From NCBI GenBank assembly GCA_045534265.1, contig JAZSJH010000002.1, forward strand, positions 51,518-115,517: a DNA stretch of 64,000 nt, read 5' to 3'. Within the stretch, counting starts at the first letter, position 1, and every line of letters begins with the position of its first letter. Below, one piece after another: positions 25,080-32,503 of this stretch. The position numbers were made by a program, and so were the translations under genes. The DNA comes from CAKVLS01 sp045534265 (GTDB lineage: Bacteria; Bacillota; Clostridia; Christensenellales; UBA1242). The notes under the pieces are model-generated. The model worked only from the letters and a program-made list of their open reading frames with translations, made no database searches and was not told the DNA's origin.

Positions 25080-26402
25080 TTACTCTATATATTGAGAATT
25101 GATTCTAACAGGTAATCTGTTACGAGCTACACAAATTCCATTTTTGACAATGTAACATTCAACATAGTGATCTCCATTAAAACTTGTTCGTTCGATTCTA
25201 GTTGAACTTCCTTTTATAATTTCCCCTCTAAGCATATTCTTTTTATAAGCTTCTATCCCTGTGTTTTTTATTTTCCAATAAATATTATAAGGTTCTGGAA
25301 CATTGCATTCTTGAATAAAAAATTCAAGTTTTCTTTTTATAGGGAGCCATAAACATAAACTTAATAATTTTGGTCTGAAGCCATCTGCTGTTACAGTGCA
25401 ATCGATTTTCAAATTATATTTTACATTTACAGGGAAAAGATTTTCTATAAACTGTTCATTATTAACAAAATTATATTGTCGCTGTGCATCTTGTAATACC
25501 AAATTCCTATATCCATTTGTTAAACTTGTAGCAAAATAGTTGCCAAACATGGCTTGATAAACAGTCTCGATTTTTAATTCATCATTATTAGCTTCTGCGA
25601 AAGATTTTAAATAACTAGCAGACTCTTTAATAAAGGCTCCCTTGCCTTTATCTGTAATTTCTTGAAAACTTCCAAGTGCATAAATTTTTGAATCAGTATC
25701 TTTTTTAGATAAAAATTCAAGAAAGGCGACTATTATTTCGTGAAAATCTGCAAAGCCATATGAATAAAATTGAGGATTGCTTTTAAAAAATGAATGAACT
25801 AATGTATCTATAAGCAAGCCACCAAAAACAAAGCCTGTATTATCTTTCCAAAGCCTTGTAAAATTACACAAAATAACAAAATTATTATTTGTTTCAATGT
25901 TTATATTTTTAGACTCATTTTGTTCAGGTGTTGGATTTGTGTTTTTCCAAGAACCACCATTATTAGAATCTGCATATTTAAAACTGCCATCAAATTCAGA
26001 AAACACTGGCACTAAGTCAATTGAAAATCTATCAAAAGAGATAACGACAGCTTGACCATCTCCTTTAATTTCGGTTCTTGGATATCTTTCAATTAAATAT
26101 GATTTAACATCCTGTAATAGGGCGGATTGGCCATTGTTAGCATATTGGTCAAACCTTTCAAAAATCTCTTTAGGCAAAACAAAAAGCATATCAACGTCGC
26201 TTACTTGTTTTATTGCTGTTCCTCGACCTATAGATCCTACAACATGACAATGTTCTATTTCTTTGTCAAAATCCTCAATGGTATCGGCATAATAAGACTC
26301 ATTTAGTTTCTTTGTTATATTCTTTATTGCAGAATCATAATCAGCGGTATTATCAAGATGAATTGCTGTGTATAAGTTGGAAAAAGTTTTTTCTCTATTC
26401 AT
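25080..26402 (-). CDS. CD-NTase with AGS-C sensor domain (CBASS-like nucleotide second-messenger synthase)
   Basis: A 440-residue nucleotidyltransferase. The catalytic core has the GS motif at residues 56-57 in VGSIGRGTA, metal-binding Asp69 and Asp71 in VSDVDMLFV, and the third Asp129 in FSIDLVPVF. The C-terminal ~110 residues fit the AGS-C sensor domain seen beside SMODS enzymes (PYNIYWKIKNTG, then HYVECYIVKNGICVAR). Such enzymes make cyclic oligonucleotides that switch on an effector. The partner is the SLATT membrane protein just upstream, and its stop overlaps this start by 8 bases (ATGAATAG). No Cap2/Cap3-type genes are present, which fits a minimal type I CBASS. A longer TTG-start frame is judged less likely. 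Confidence 0.82.
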   Translation of the reverse strand: MNREKTFSNLYTAIHLDNTADYDSAIKNITKKLNESYYADTIEDFDKEIEHCHVVGSIGRGTAIKQVSDVDMLFVLPKEIFERFDQYANNGQSALLQDVKSYLIERYPRTEIKGDGQAVVISFDRFSIDLVPVFSEFDGSFKYADSNNGGSWKNTNPTPEQNESKNINIETNNNFVILCNFTRLWKDNTGFVFGGLLIDTLVHSFFKSNPQFYSYGFADFHEIIVAFLEFLSKKDTDSKIYALGSFQEITDKGKGAFIKESASYLKSFAEANNDELKIETVYQAMFGNYFATSLTNGYRNLVLQDAQRQYNFVNNEQFIENLFPVNVKYNLKIDCTVTADGFRPKLLSLCLWLPIKRKLEFFIQECNVPEPYNIYWKIKNTGIEAYKKNMLRGEIIKGSSTRIERTSFNGDHYVECYIVKNGICVARNRLPVRINSQYIE

Positions 26403-26892
26403 CTTGGAGTAGTTCTCCTTCAATATCTTTCTTAGCTAAAGAAACTGCTTTGTTAGAGGCGGATAATGAATTTTTACACAATGCATTATATTCATTATAA
26501 AAATTATCTCTTTTTAATAAAATTTCTTCATTGGTATATCTTTTTATTTTTATATCTGTTAGAAAAACTTTCAAGTTGTTTCTTAAACATAAAAAGTCTA
26601 ATGCGGAAGCCTTATGTTGTGATGCTAAAACATCATAATTTGTTGAAAGCGTAATAATTGAAATAGTTAATGAAATAAATGAAATAACGGCACTTATAAT
26701 TTTTAGTACAATTTCATTTATAAATATAGTGCTTAAAATTCCAGAAGATGTTAATGATAATAAAATAATTGATAATACATTGAAAACAATTTGTTTTTTA
26801 TGCAAGATATCACTTTCTTTTTCTTGAATTTTATGAGTCCAAACGACATTATTATATAATTCTCTTATGTTGCTTAAAGTTGTTTTATCCAT
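26395..26892 (-). CDS. SLATT-domain two-TM effector
   Basis: A 165-residue protein. After an amphipathic start (ELYNNVVWTHKIQEKESDIL) come two membrane helices, IVFNVLSIILLSLTSSGIL and VLKIISAVISFISLTISII, then a helical C-terminal part rich in Lys and Asn. This is the layout of SLATT (SMODS- and SLOG-associated 2TM) proteins, thought to open pores in the membrane when the paired nucleotide signal appears, causing abortive death. The start MDKTTL at 26892 has GGAG 9 bases upstream; a second ATG 5 codons earlier has a poorer site. It precedes the CD-NTase gene in one operon. Confidence 0.78.
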   Translation of the reverse strand: MDKTTLSNIRELYNNVVWTHKIQEKESDILHKKQIVFNVLSIILLSLTSSGILSTIFINEIVLKIISAVISFISLTISIITLSTNYDVLASQHKASALDFLCLRNNLKVFLTDIKIKRYTNEEILLKRDNFYNEYNALCKNSLSASNKAVSLAKKDIEGELLQDE

Positions 26893-26958
26893 AGTATATT
26901 TCTCCATACAAAGGATTATATCACAAATAGCAATTTATTACAATGTTTGAAGCAAAAA

Positions 26959-27558
26959 CTATATTAAATTTAGTGTTAAGTTTAAATTCTTATAAAAAGT
27001 GCTTCGGTTCATATTGAGAGATTGCAAGGCTTCGGCTAATGTAATCTCTTTTTTCTTGTATTGGTTTGCTATTTGTGAAAAGTTCGGTGGTATTTTAAGT
27101 TTTGGGCGACCCAAATGTTTGCCTTTTTCTTTTGCTATTCGTATTCCTTCAGCTTGTCGCTTCTTAATATTTTCTCTTTCGTTTTCAGCCACAAAAGAAA
27201 GGATTTGGAGAACTATATCACTAATAAATTTTCCAACCAAATTTTTACCTTCAGTTCGTGTGTCAAGCAGAGGCATATCAATAACATAAATATCAACATT
27301 CAAGCTATTAACCAAATCTCGCCACTCATCAATAATCATGTCGTAGTTTCTTCCAAGTCTATCAATACTTTTGATAATAAGCAAATCTCCGTCTTGCAAG
27401 ATGGATTTTAGTTTTTGATAATTAGTTCTATCAAAATCTTTACCACTTTGTTTATCAATAAATATATTTGAATTAGTTAGCCCTAAATTATACATATCAG
27501 CAAGTTGCCGATCTATATTTTGTTCTTTGGTGCTAACTCTTACATAACCATATTTCAT
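26959..27558 (-). CDS. Small serine recombinase (resolvase/invertase family)
   Basis: A 199-residue recombinase of normal length. Arg7 and the nucleophile Ser9 lie in YGYVRVSTKEQNIDRQL. The later catalytic arginines are in KSIDRLGRNYDM, the dimer helix runs around FVAENERENIKKRQAEGI, and a C-terminal HTH (ITLAEALQSLNMNRSTFY) binds DNA. Such enzymes cut two palindromic sites with a 2-bp core and either invert or resolve the DNA between them. Two inverted sites of exactly this kind lie 75-235 bases upstream. It has its own extended -10 promoter (27579-27587) and AAGGGGG ribosome site, downstream of a strong terminator that shields it from the switch promoter. Confidence 0.9.
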   Translation of the reverse strand: MKYGYVRVSTKEQNIDRQLADMYNLGLTNSNIFIDKQSGKDFDRTNYQKLKSILQDGDLLIIKSIDRLGRNYDMIIDEWRDLVNSLNVDIYVIDMPLLDTRTEGKNLVGKFISDIVLQILSFVAENERENIKKRQAEGIRIAKEKGKHLGRPKLKIPPNFSQIANQYKKKEITLAEALQSLNMNRSTFYKNLNLTLNLI

Positions 27559-27578
27559 AATTTTGCACCCCCTTAATA

Positions 27579-27587
27579 ATTATACCA
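27579..27587 (-). promoter_or_regulatory. Extended -10 promoter of the serine recombinase gene
   Basis: On the minus strand TGG precedes TATAAT (27584-27579), giving a leader of about 14 bases before the ATG at 27558. Confidence 0.6.
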
Positions 27588-27588
27588 A

Positions 27589-27626
27589 GAAAAAAAGACT
27601 TCACTTGCTTTAAGTGGAGTCTTTTC
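27589..27626. terminator. Terminator between the recombinase gene and the inverted-repeat segment
   Basis: GACTTCACTT / AAGTGGAGTC stem. Leftward transcripts meet a run of seven T, rightward ones four. It should stop transcription from the neighbouring promoter if it were turned to the left. Confidence 0.8.
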
Positions 27627-27632
27627 TAGTCC

Positions 27633-27648
27633 AAAAAGGTGTACCTTT
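27633..27648 (+). repeat. Left inverted repeat (candidate recombination site)
   Basis: AAAGGTGTACCTTT at 27635-27648, a palindrome around a GT core (27641-27642). It matches the right copy at 14 of 14 positions in inverted orientation, and 18 of 20 if the outer GTC is included. Such a site fits a small serine recombinase. Confidence 0.75.
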
Positions 27649-27718
27649 GTGGATTTTTGAAAAAATATAAAGAAATATGAAAAATAGTTTTAAAATACAC
27701 ACAAAAATAAAATAAATG

Positions 27719-27727
27719 TGTTATAAT
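27719..27727 (+). promoter_or_regulatory. Promoter inside the candidate invertible segment
   Basis: TGT then TATAAT (27722-27727), an extended -10 element, facing the methyltransferase gene in the sequenced orientation. The -35 is weak. Start would be near 27734, so the leader runs through the right repeat to the ATG at 27827. Confidence 0.65.
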
Positions 27728-27791
27728 GACTTTACAAGGTATTAAAAACAAGTTAAATACACAACAACTTTATGAATAAGTTGGAATGTAT

Positions 27792-27806
27792 AAAGGTACA
27801 CCTTTT
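27792..27806 (-). repeat. Right inverted repeat (candidate recombination site)
   Basis: AAAGGTACACCTTT at 27792-27805, the exact inverse of the left copy, with core AC at 27798-27799. It lies between the promoter and the ribosome site of the methyltransferase gene. Confidence 0.75.
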
Positions 27807-27826
27807 AAGACAAATTAGGAGAAAAT

Positions 27827-28999
27827 ATGGCAACACAATCTTTTGATAATGCTAAAAAAAATAAAGCTGATGAATTTTATACTCAGCTTGTAGATATAGA
27901 AAAAGAATTAAAACATTATAAAGATCATTTTAAAGATAAAATAGTTTTTTGTAATTGCGATGACCCATACGAGAGTAACTTCTTTAAATATTTTGCTATG
28001 AACTTTAACCATTTGGGATTAAAAAAATTAATAGCAACCTGTTATGATAGTTCGCCAATTGCTTATACACAATTAAATTTATTTGGTGAAGACAAATCTG
28101 TTCCCAATAATAATCGTCATCCATACAAAATTGAAATTAATGAAGTTAAAGATTATAATGAAGATGGAGCGACAGATTTAGCCGATGTTGAATTTCTTTT
28201 AAAAAACAAGAAGAATACATTGAAATTGCTAAAAGAAAATGGAGATTTTCGTTCTAATGAGTGCATTGAACTTCTAAAACAATCTGATATTATTGTTACA
28301 AATCCACCATTTTCATTGTTTAGAGAATATGTTGCACAGTTAGAGTATTATAATAAAAAATATTTAATTATTGGAAATGTTAATGCTATAACATACAAGG
28401 AAATCTTTAAATTGTTTAAAGAAAACAGGATTTGGTTAGGACAAAGTATTCATAGCGGAGATAGAGAATTTAGAGTTCCAGATTATTATCCTTTACAGTC
28501 TGCTGGATTCAGGGTGGACGAAAATGGTACTAAATATATAAGAGTAAAAGGCGTAAGGTGGTTTACAAATTTAGATTATAAAGAAAGACACGAAGATATT
28601 ATTTTATATAAAAACTATAATGAACTAGAATTTCCTTCATATCACAACTATGATGCCATCAATGTAGATAAAACAACTGATATACCATGTGATTTTAATG
28701 GCAGTATTGGAGTTCCAATAACCTTTTTAGACAAATACAATCCACAACAATTTGAAATAATAGCTTTAGGCATCACTGGAAGTATAGATTTTACAAGTGA
28801 AAGAAAAATGGAAATATTAGATAAAAACGGTAACTCTACTGGTAAATATACAATAAATGCTAAGGGAACTTTGTATAGAAAATATAACCCTGAGCATGAC
28901 ACAAAGCCACCTGCATTTAAAGATGTTGAGACAGGAGAACTTTATTCAAGTATTTATGCAAGAATTATTATAAAAAGGAGAACTCAAAGTGGAAATTAA
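27827..28999 (+). CDS. EcoRI-family adenine-specific DNA methyltransferase
   Basis: A 390-residue enzyme of the EcoRI methylase family, which transfers a methyl group from SAM to adenine N6. Key parts are the N-terminal NKADEFYTQLVDIEKEL, the SAM-site segment FCNCDDPYESNFFKYF (residues ~41-56) and the catalytic NPPF motif at residues 159-162 (VTNPPFSLF). The rest, with KGVRWFTNLDYKERHEDI, is typical for the family. The gene overlaps the DUF262-HNH gene by 11 bases and has AGGAG at 27816-27820. It is the first gene downstream of the inverted-repeat promoter segment. The recognition sequence cannot be read. Confidence 0.88.
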   Translation: MATQSFDNAKKNKADEFYTQLVDIEKELKHYKDHFKDKIVFCNCDDPYESNFFKYFAMNFNHLGLKKLIATCYDSSPIAYTQLNLFGEDKSVPNNNRHPYKIEINEVKDYNEDGATDLADVEFLLKNKKNTLKLLKENGDFRSNECIELLKQSDIIVTNPPFSLFREYVAQLEYYNKKYLIIGNVNAITYKEIFKLFKENRIWLGQSIHSGDREFRVPDYYPLQSAGFRVDENGTKYIRVKGVRWFTNLDYKERHEDIILYKNYNELEFPSYHNYDAINVDKTTDIPCDFNGSIGVPITFLDKYNPQQFEIIALGITGSIDFTSERKMEILDKNGNSTGKYTINAKGTLYRKYNPEHDTKPPAFKDVETGELYSSIYARIIIKRRTQSGN

Positions 29000-30098
29000 G
29001 CTATTTGATATAAAAATTAAAGATGTTTTTAATGGGTATGTAGACAGCCAAGAAAATGGAGTTGTTGGTTTTGGTGGCAAATTAAATATTCGTCCTGCAT
29101 TTCAAAGAGAGTTTGTTTATAAAGAAAAACAAAGAGATGCTGTTATAGAAACTGTAAACAAAGGATTTCCTTTAAATGTAATGTATTGGGCAGAAACTAA
29201 AGATGGAAACTATGAACTTTTAGACGGACAACAAAGAACCATAAGTATTTGCCAATACTTAAATGGAGACTTTTCACTAAATAGCAGAGCATTCCATAAC
29301 CTTACAAGAGATGAACAAGAAAAAATTGAAAATTATGAATTGAAAGTTTATATCTGCAAAGGAACTGAAAGTGAAAAATTAGACTGGTTTAAAATTATAA
29401 ATATAGCAGGTGTTCAATTAAAGGAACAGGAATTAAGAAATGCTATTTATACTGGTCCTTGGTTATCTGATGCAAAAAGATATTTTAGTAAAAATGGATG
29501 CGTTGCATATAGAATTGGTAATAAATATCTAAATGGTGAAGTTAATAGACAAGATTATTTAGAATCTGCTATTGAGTGGCTAGCAAGTATAGATAATAAA
29601 AAGATTGAAGATTATATGTCTGAACATCAACACGATTCTCATGCAACTCCACTTTGGCAATATTTTCAAAATGTAATAAATTGGGTTGAAACAATATTCC
29701 CTCATTATAGAAAAGAAATGAAAGGTTTACAATGGGGTTTGATGTACAATAAGTATCATGCAAGTAATTACAATCCTCAGGAACTAGAATCAAAAATAGC
29801 TGAATTAATGCAGGATGATGATATTACAAAAAGATCTGGCGTCTACGAATATTTGCTTAGCGGAAATGAAAAGTTTTTAAATATTAGAGCTTTTACTGAT
29901 AATGAAAAAAGAAAAGTATATGAAAGACAAAAAGGTATTTGCCCTCATTGTGTAAAAGAAAAAAGAGCAAAAACAACCTATCTTTTAGAAGAAATGGAAG
30001 CAGACCACATTACCCCATGGTGTGAGGGTGGCAAAACAAACATTGATAATTGTCAAATGCTTTGCAAGGAACACAATAGAAGAAAATCTAGTCTTTAA
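28989..30098 (+). CDS. DUF262-HNH nuclease (restriction-type effector)
   Basis: A 369-residue protein. The N-terminal DUF262 domain has its nucleotide-binding hallmark DGQQR at residues 79-83, in ELLDGQQRTISICQYL. The C-terminal HNH nuclease has Cys318/Cys321 in ICPHCVKEK, Asp339-His340 in ADHITPW and the final LCKEHNRR. DUF262-HNH proteins occur in restriction of modified or unmodified DNA (GmrSD, SspE and relatives). Here the tight pair with an adenine methyltransferase (GTG start inside its 3' end, AGGAG 9 bases upstream) suggests a restriction-modification-like unit in which the methyl mark protects self DNA. That partnership is inference. Confidence 0.8.
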   Translation: MEIKLFDIKIKDVFNGYVDSQENGVVGFGGKLNIRPAFQREFVYKEKQRDAVIETVNKGFPLNVMYWAETKDGNYELLDGQQRTISICQYLNGDFSLNSRAFHNLTRDEQEKIENYELKVYICKGTESEKLDWFKIINIAGVQLKEQELRNAIYTGPWLSDAKRYFSKNGCVAYRIGNKYLNGEVNRQDYLESAIEWLASIDNKKIEDYMSEHQHDSHATPLWQYFQNVINWVETIFPHYRKEMKGLQWGLMYNKYHASNYNPQELESKIAELMQDDDITKRSGVYEYLLSGNEKFLNIRAFTDNEKRKVYERQKGICPHCVKEKRAKTTYLLEEMEADHITPWCEGGKTNIDNCQMLCKEHNRRKSSL

Positions 30099-30324
30099 TT
30101 AAAAACTTAATAACAAATTTGATAATTTGGTCAACTTCTAATGAATGGAGTTGACCTTTTTCTTGCTCTAAATAAAAGTATTCTTTCCATTTATCTTTGG
30201 AAAATTCTTTCACAAAGTTGTCTTCCACATCTACAACTTTAATTAGTTGTAATTTATATTCCGCAGACATCTTTTCTTCATAGTATTTTTCTTTTATCAT
30301 ATCGGCTAAAACTTTATTATCCAT
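30088..30324 (-). CDS. Small hypothetical protein in the island
   Basis: A 78-residue acidic/basic helical protein starting MDNKVLADMIKEKYYEEKM. Its end overlaps the end of the DUF262-HNH gene by 11 bases in the opposite direction. GAGAGG lies 5 bases before the ATG at 30324; an in-frame GTG 6 bases earlier is too close to it. No family was recognised. As a convergent neighbour it could influence or be influenced by the nuclease gene, but nothing in the sequence shows this. Confidence 0.45.
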   Translation of the reverse strand: MDNKVLADMIKEKYYEEKMSAEYKLQLIKVVDVEDNFVKEFSKDKWKEYFYLEQEKGQLHSLEVDQIIKFVIKFLIKD

Positions 30325-30469
30325 AAACACCTCTCATTAAGTCGGTTTGTGTTTTAACTCTGTTTGAAAAGAAAAGCAAGTCATTTCAAAAAATAATTCA
30401 AAAATACTCATTGCCTCTCTTTTTGAGATAAAAGAAAATCTTATGGTATGCAAAAACAAAAAATAAAAA

Positions 30470-30499
30470 CACCACTTATTATAAGTAGTGTTTTATAGA
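30470..30499. terminator. Bidirectional terminator in the island
   Basis: AACACCACTTA / TAAGTAGTGTT hairpin, between the 30088 gene's upstream side and the end of the 30502 gene. Confidence 0.7.
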
Positions 30500-30501
30500 A
30501 G

Positions 30502-31236
30502 TTAAAACTCTATATCTGAATCTTCAATTTCTTGTTTGTGCACAATATAGTTTCTAAATCTTTTATCATTCATTAAATCGTTGATCATATTTTCTTGGTT
30601 GTGCATTTTTTCTTTAATTATAGTATTTTCTTGCATCATATTTTCTTTCATTCTTTCAAGTCTAAATAATTGTCTTTTTAACATTTCTGTCTCTCGGGTT
30701 TTTTCTCTTAAATCTTTCAAGAGCGCAGTTCTTTGTTCTTCCGACTTTTCTTTTGCAATTTTTGATTCTAAATCCTCTTGTTCTTTTTCTCCTTTTTCAA
30801 TTTTTTCTTTGACTTCTTTTTTATTATGGTCAAACTTTTCTAAGTTGGAGTTAATGTTAGCAAGTTTTTCACCAAAACTTGCTTCAATTTTACCTAGGGT
30901 TACAGATACTTCTTTCATAATTTCATAAGAACGCATATAATAAGCGGAGCTTGATTTTTCAGATTGAATATAGAACATTATAGATAATGCAATAGAGAAA
31001 AACGATAATAACACTGCTAGTAGAGTTTCCATTGTAAAACTCTGTTTATACATCATATAGCAACAAAAAGCTAAAAAACCGACAGATGCCAATCCAACAA
31101 AAATATAAGTGATTACTTTCCAAGCAGGTGTCTTTTTCTGTTTTATTTTTTCTAACTCTAATTGCTTGTCAAACAATTCTTTTAAAATTTCTATTTTGTC
31201 TTTTTGCTCTTTTGATTCAGTTTTCTTGTCGTCCAT
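30502..31236 (-). CDS. Membrane protein with long coiled coil, island cargo
   Basis: A 244-residue protein. After a charged start (about 40 residues, Lys/Glu-rich) come two close membrane helices, VITYIFVGLASVGFLAFCCY and LLAVLLSFFSIALSIMFY, then about 130 residues of cytoplasmic heptad-like helix (many KEKIEKGEKEQEDLESK-like turns). No enzymatic motif is visible. TCTCC-complement (GGAG) precedes the ATG. The two-TM plus coiled-coil layout recalls sensor or effector parts of defence systems, but it matches none that I can name. It sits between the DUF262-HNH pair and the tRNA-Ser at the island border. Confidence 0.6.
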   Translation of the reverse strand: MDDKKTESKEQKDKIEILKELFDKQLELEKIKQKKTPAWKVITYIFVGLASVGFLAFCCYMMYKQSFTMETLLAVLLSFFSIALSIMFYIQSEKSSSAYYMRSYEIMKEVSVTLGKIEASFGEKLANINSNLEKFDHNKKEVKEKIEKGEKEQEDLESKIAKEKSEEQRTALLKDLREKTRETEMLKRQLFRLERMKENMMQENTIIKEKMHNQENMINDLMNDKRFRNYIVHKQEIEDSDIEF

Positions 31237-31262
31237 ATTTTCTCCTTGGTAAATTTATAAGT

Positions 31263-31293
31263 AAAAAGCCACGATTAACTCGTGACTTTTTAG
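31263..31293 (-). terminator. Terminator of tRNA-Ser
   Basis: AAAGTCACGA / TCGTGGCTTTT hairpin with T-run, on the minus strand 45 bases after the tRNA end. Confidence 0.7.
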
Positions 31294-31336
31294 ACAGTCC
31301 AATTAAATATTTAACTATTTTTAATGACTGCTCATG

Positions 31337-31424
31337 TGGCGGAGGCTTAGGGATTCGAACCCCAGGATGCTCTCACATCAACGGTTTTCAAGACCGCCGC
31401 TTTCGACCGCTCAGCCAAACCTCC
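31337..31424 (-). tRNA. tRNA-Ser (anticodon UGA)
   Basis: An 88-base tRNA with a long variable arm, as expected for serine. The acceptor GGAGGTT pairs with AGCCTCC (one G-U), anticodon TGA lies in the loop CTTGAAA, the T-arm has GGTTCGAATCC, and CCA is encoded. It marks the right border of the defence island. Confidence 0.93.
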
Positions 31425-31741
31425 ATACGCCATATTTAGTTATTTTGCTTTTTCAAGCATAACTAATTATACATATTTTTTGAGATAATGCAAGTGTTTT
31501 TTAGAAAAAATATAAAAAATTTAGTTGTATATATAAAAAGCTTTGTTTGTTTATAGCTTTTTTGCATGCTTAAGTGATTTTAGTTTGTTTTTTTGTATAA
31601 GTTTTTTATTGTTGGGAGAGGGGTGTTTGTCAAATTTGCAACACTCTTACGTTTTTTGTTGTAAATATGATGATTAATATCTTAAAATGTTTTTGAGAAG
31701 AGCATAAAATGTGTTAAAATACTTACACTGAGGAGTTGTTG
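31425..31741. other. AT-rich spacer without gene
   Basis: About 317 bases between tRNA-Ser and the next gene. No open frame or repeat was recognised. TGTTAAAAT (about 31711-31720) is a likely extended -10 for the following gene. Confidence 0.5.
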
Positions 31742-32482
31742 ATGGCAAAAAGAAAAACTAAAGGTAGAAAGGCGTGGTTTAGGGGCTTAAAAGCGTTTTT
31801 AAGGCTTTTTATTCGAAAACCTGAGTATTTATTGCTCGGTGATGAATTTGTTGATAGAAGCGTGATTTTGAGCAATCACGTGGGGTCTTTGGGCCCACTA
31901 ACTCACGAGCTTTATTTTCCAAAACGTTTTAGGTTTTGGGGTACTTATGAAATGAACTCTGGGCTTAAGTCTGTGTACATATATTTATCTCAAATATATT
32001 TTTATCAAAAGAAACACAAAAGCAAATCAATGTCTAAATTTTTGGGGTTTATTGTTGCTCCGTTTGCGAATATGTTTTATAAGGGGCTAGAGTTGATTTC
32101 AACATATAGAGATCATAGATTGAGAAAGACTTTAGATGAAAGCATAAAAACTTTGCAAGATAATCAGAGCTTAATAATTTTTCCAGAAAATAGTTCTGAT
32201 GGATATCATGACAAATTAAAAGAGTGTTTTGCTGGATTTGTTGTTTTGGGTAAAGTATGTCTAAAGCAAGGAATTGATTTGCCGGTATATACAAGCTATT
32301 TTCGTAAAAAAGAGAAGGTTGTTGTTGTAGACAAGCCAATAATGATGTCAAAGCTTTTGGGCTCGGGACTAGATAAGAAACAAATTGCAGAAAATATACG
32401 CACCAGAATGAACGAACTAGGCAATATGGATATAACTGGTCTTGTGAAAAAGGGAAATAAGAAAAATAAAAAAACATTATGA
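31742..32482 (+). CDS. PlsC/LPLAT-like acyltransferase, divergent
   Basis: A 246-residue protein with a PlsC-type outline: SNHVGSLGP (residues ~43-51, the His of the NHxxxxD motif but lacking Asp at the usual place) and the FPENSSDGY segment in place of FPEGxR. A basic helix follows (EKVVVVDKPIM later on). Members of this family put an acyl chain on lysophospholipids. The changed motif makes the activity uncertain, and loss of function or a new acceptor are both possible. ATG at 31742 is chosen for its GAGGAG site 6 bases upstream; a TTG start at 31736 would overlap that site. Confidence 0.65.
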   Translation: MAKRKTKGRKAWFRGLKAFLRLFIRKPEYLLLGDEFVDRSVILSNHVGSLGPLTHELYFPKRFRFWGTYEMNSGLKSVYIYLSQIYFYQKKHKSKSMSKFLGFIVAPFANMFYKGLELISTYRDHRLRKTLDESIKTLQDNQSLIIFPENSSDGYHDKLKECFAGFVVLGKVCLKQGIDLPVYTSYFRKKEKVVVVDKPIMMSKLLGSGLDKKQIAENIRTRMNELGNMDITGLVKKGNKKNKKTL

Positions 32483-32503
32483 AAAGTCATAATGTTTTTT
32501 TTG

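Noticed and set aside
26403..26423. TTG start 7 codons upstream of the CD-NTase ATG
   Set aside because: It sits inside the ribosome site (AAGGAG); the ATG at 26402 is preferred and overlaps the SLATT stop by 8 bases.
26959..27558. Recombinase as phage integrase of the island
   Set aside because: It is a small serine resolvase/invertase of 199 residues, not a large serine or tyrosine integrase; the inverted sites beside it suit inversion.
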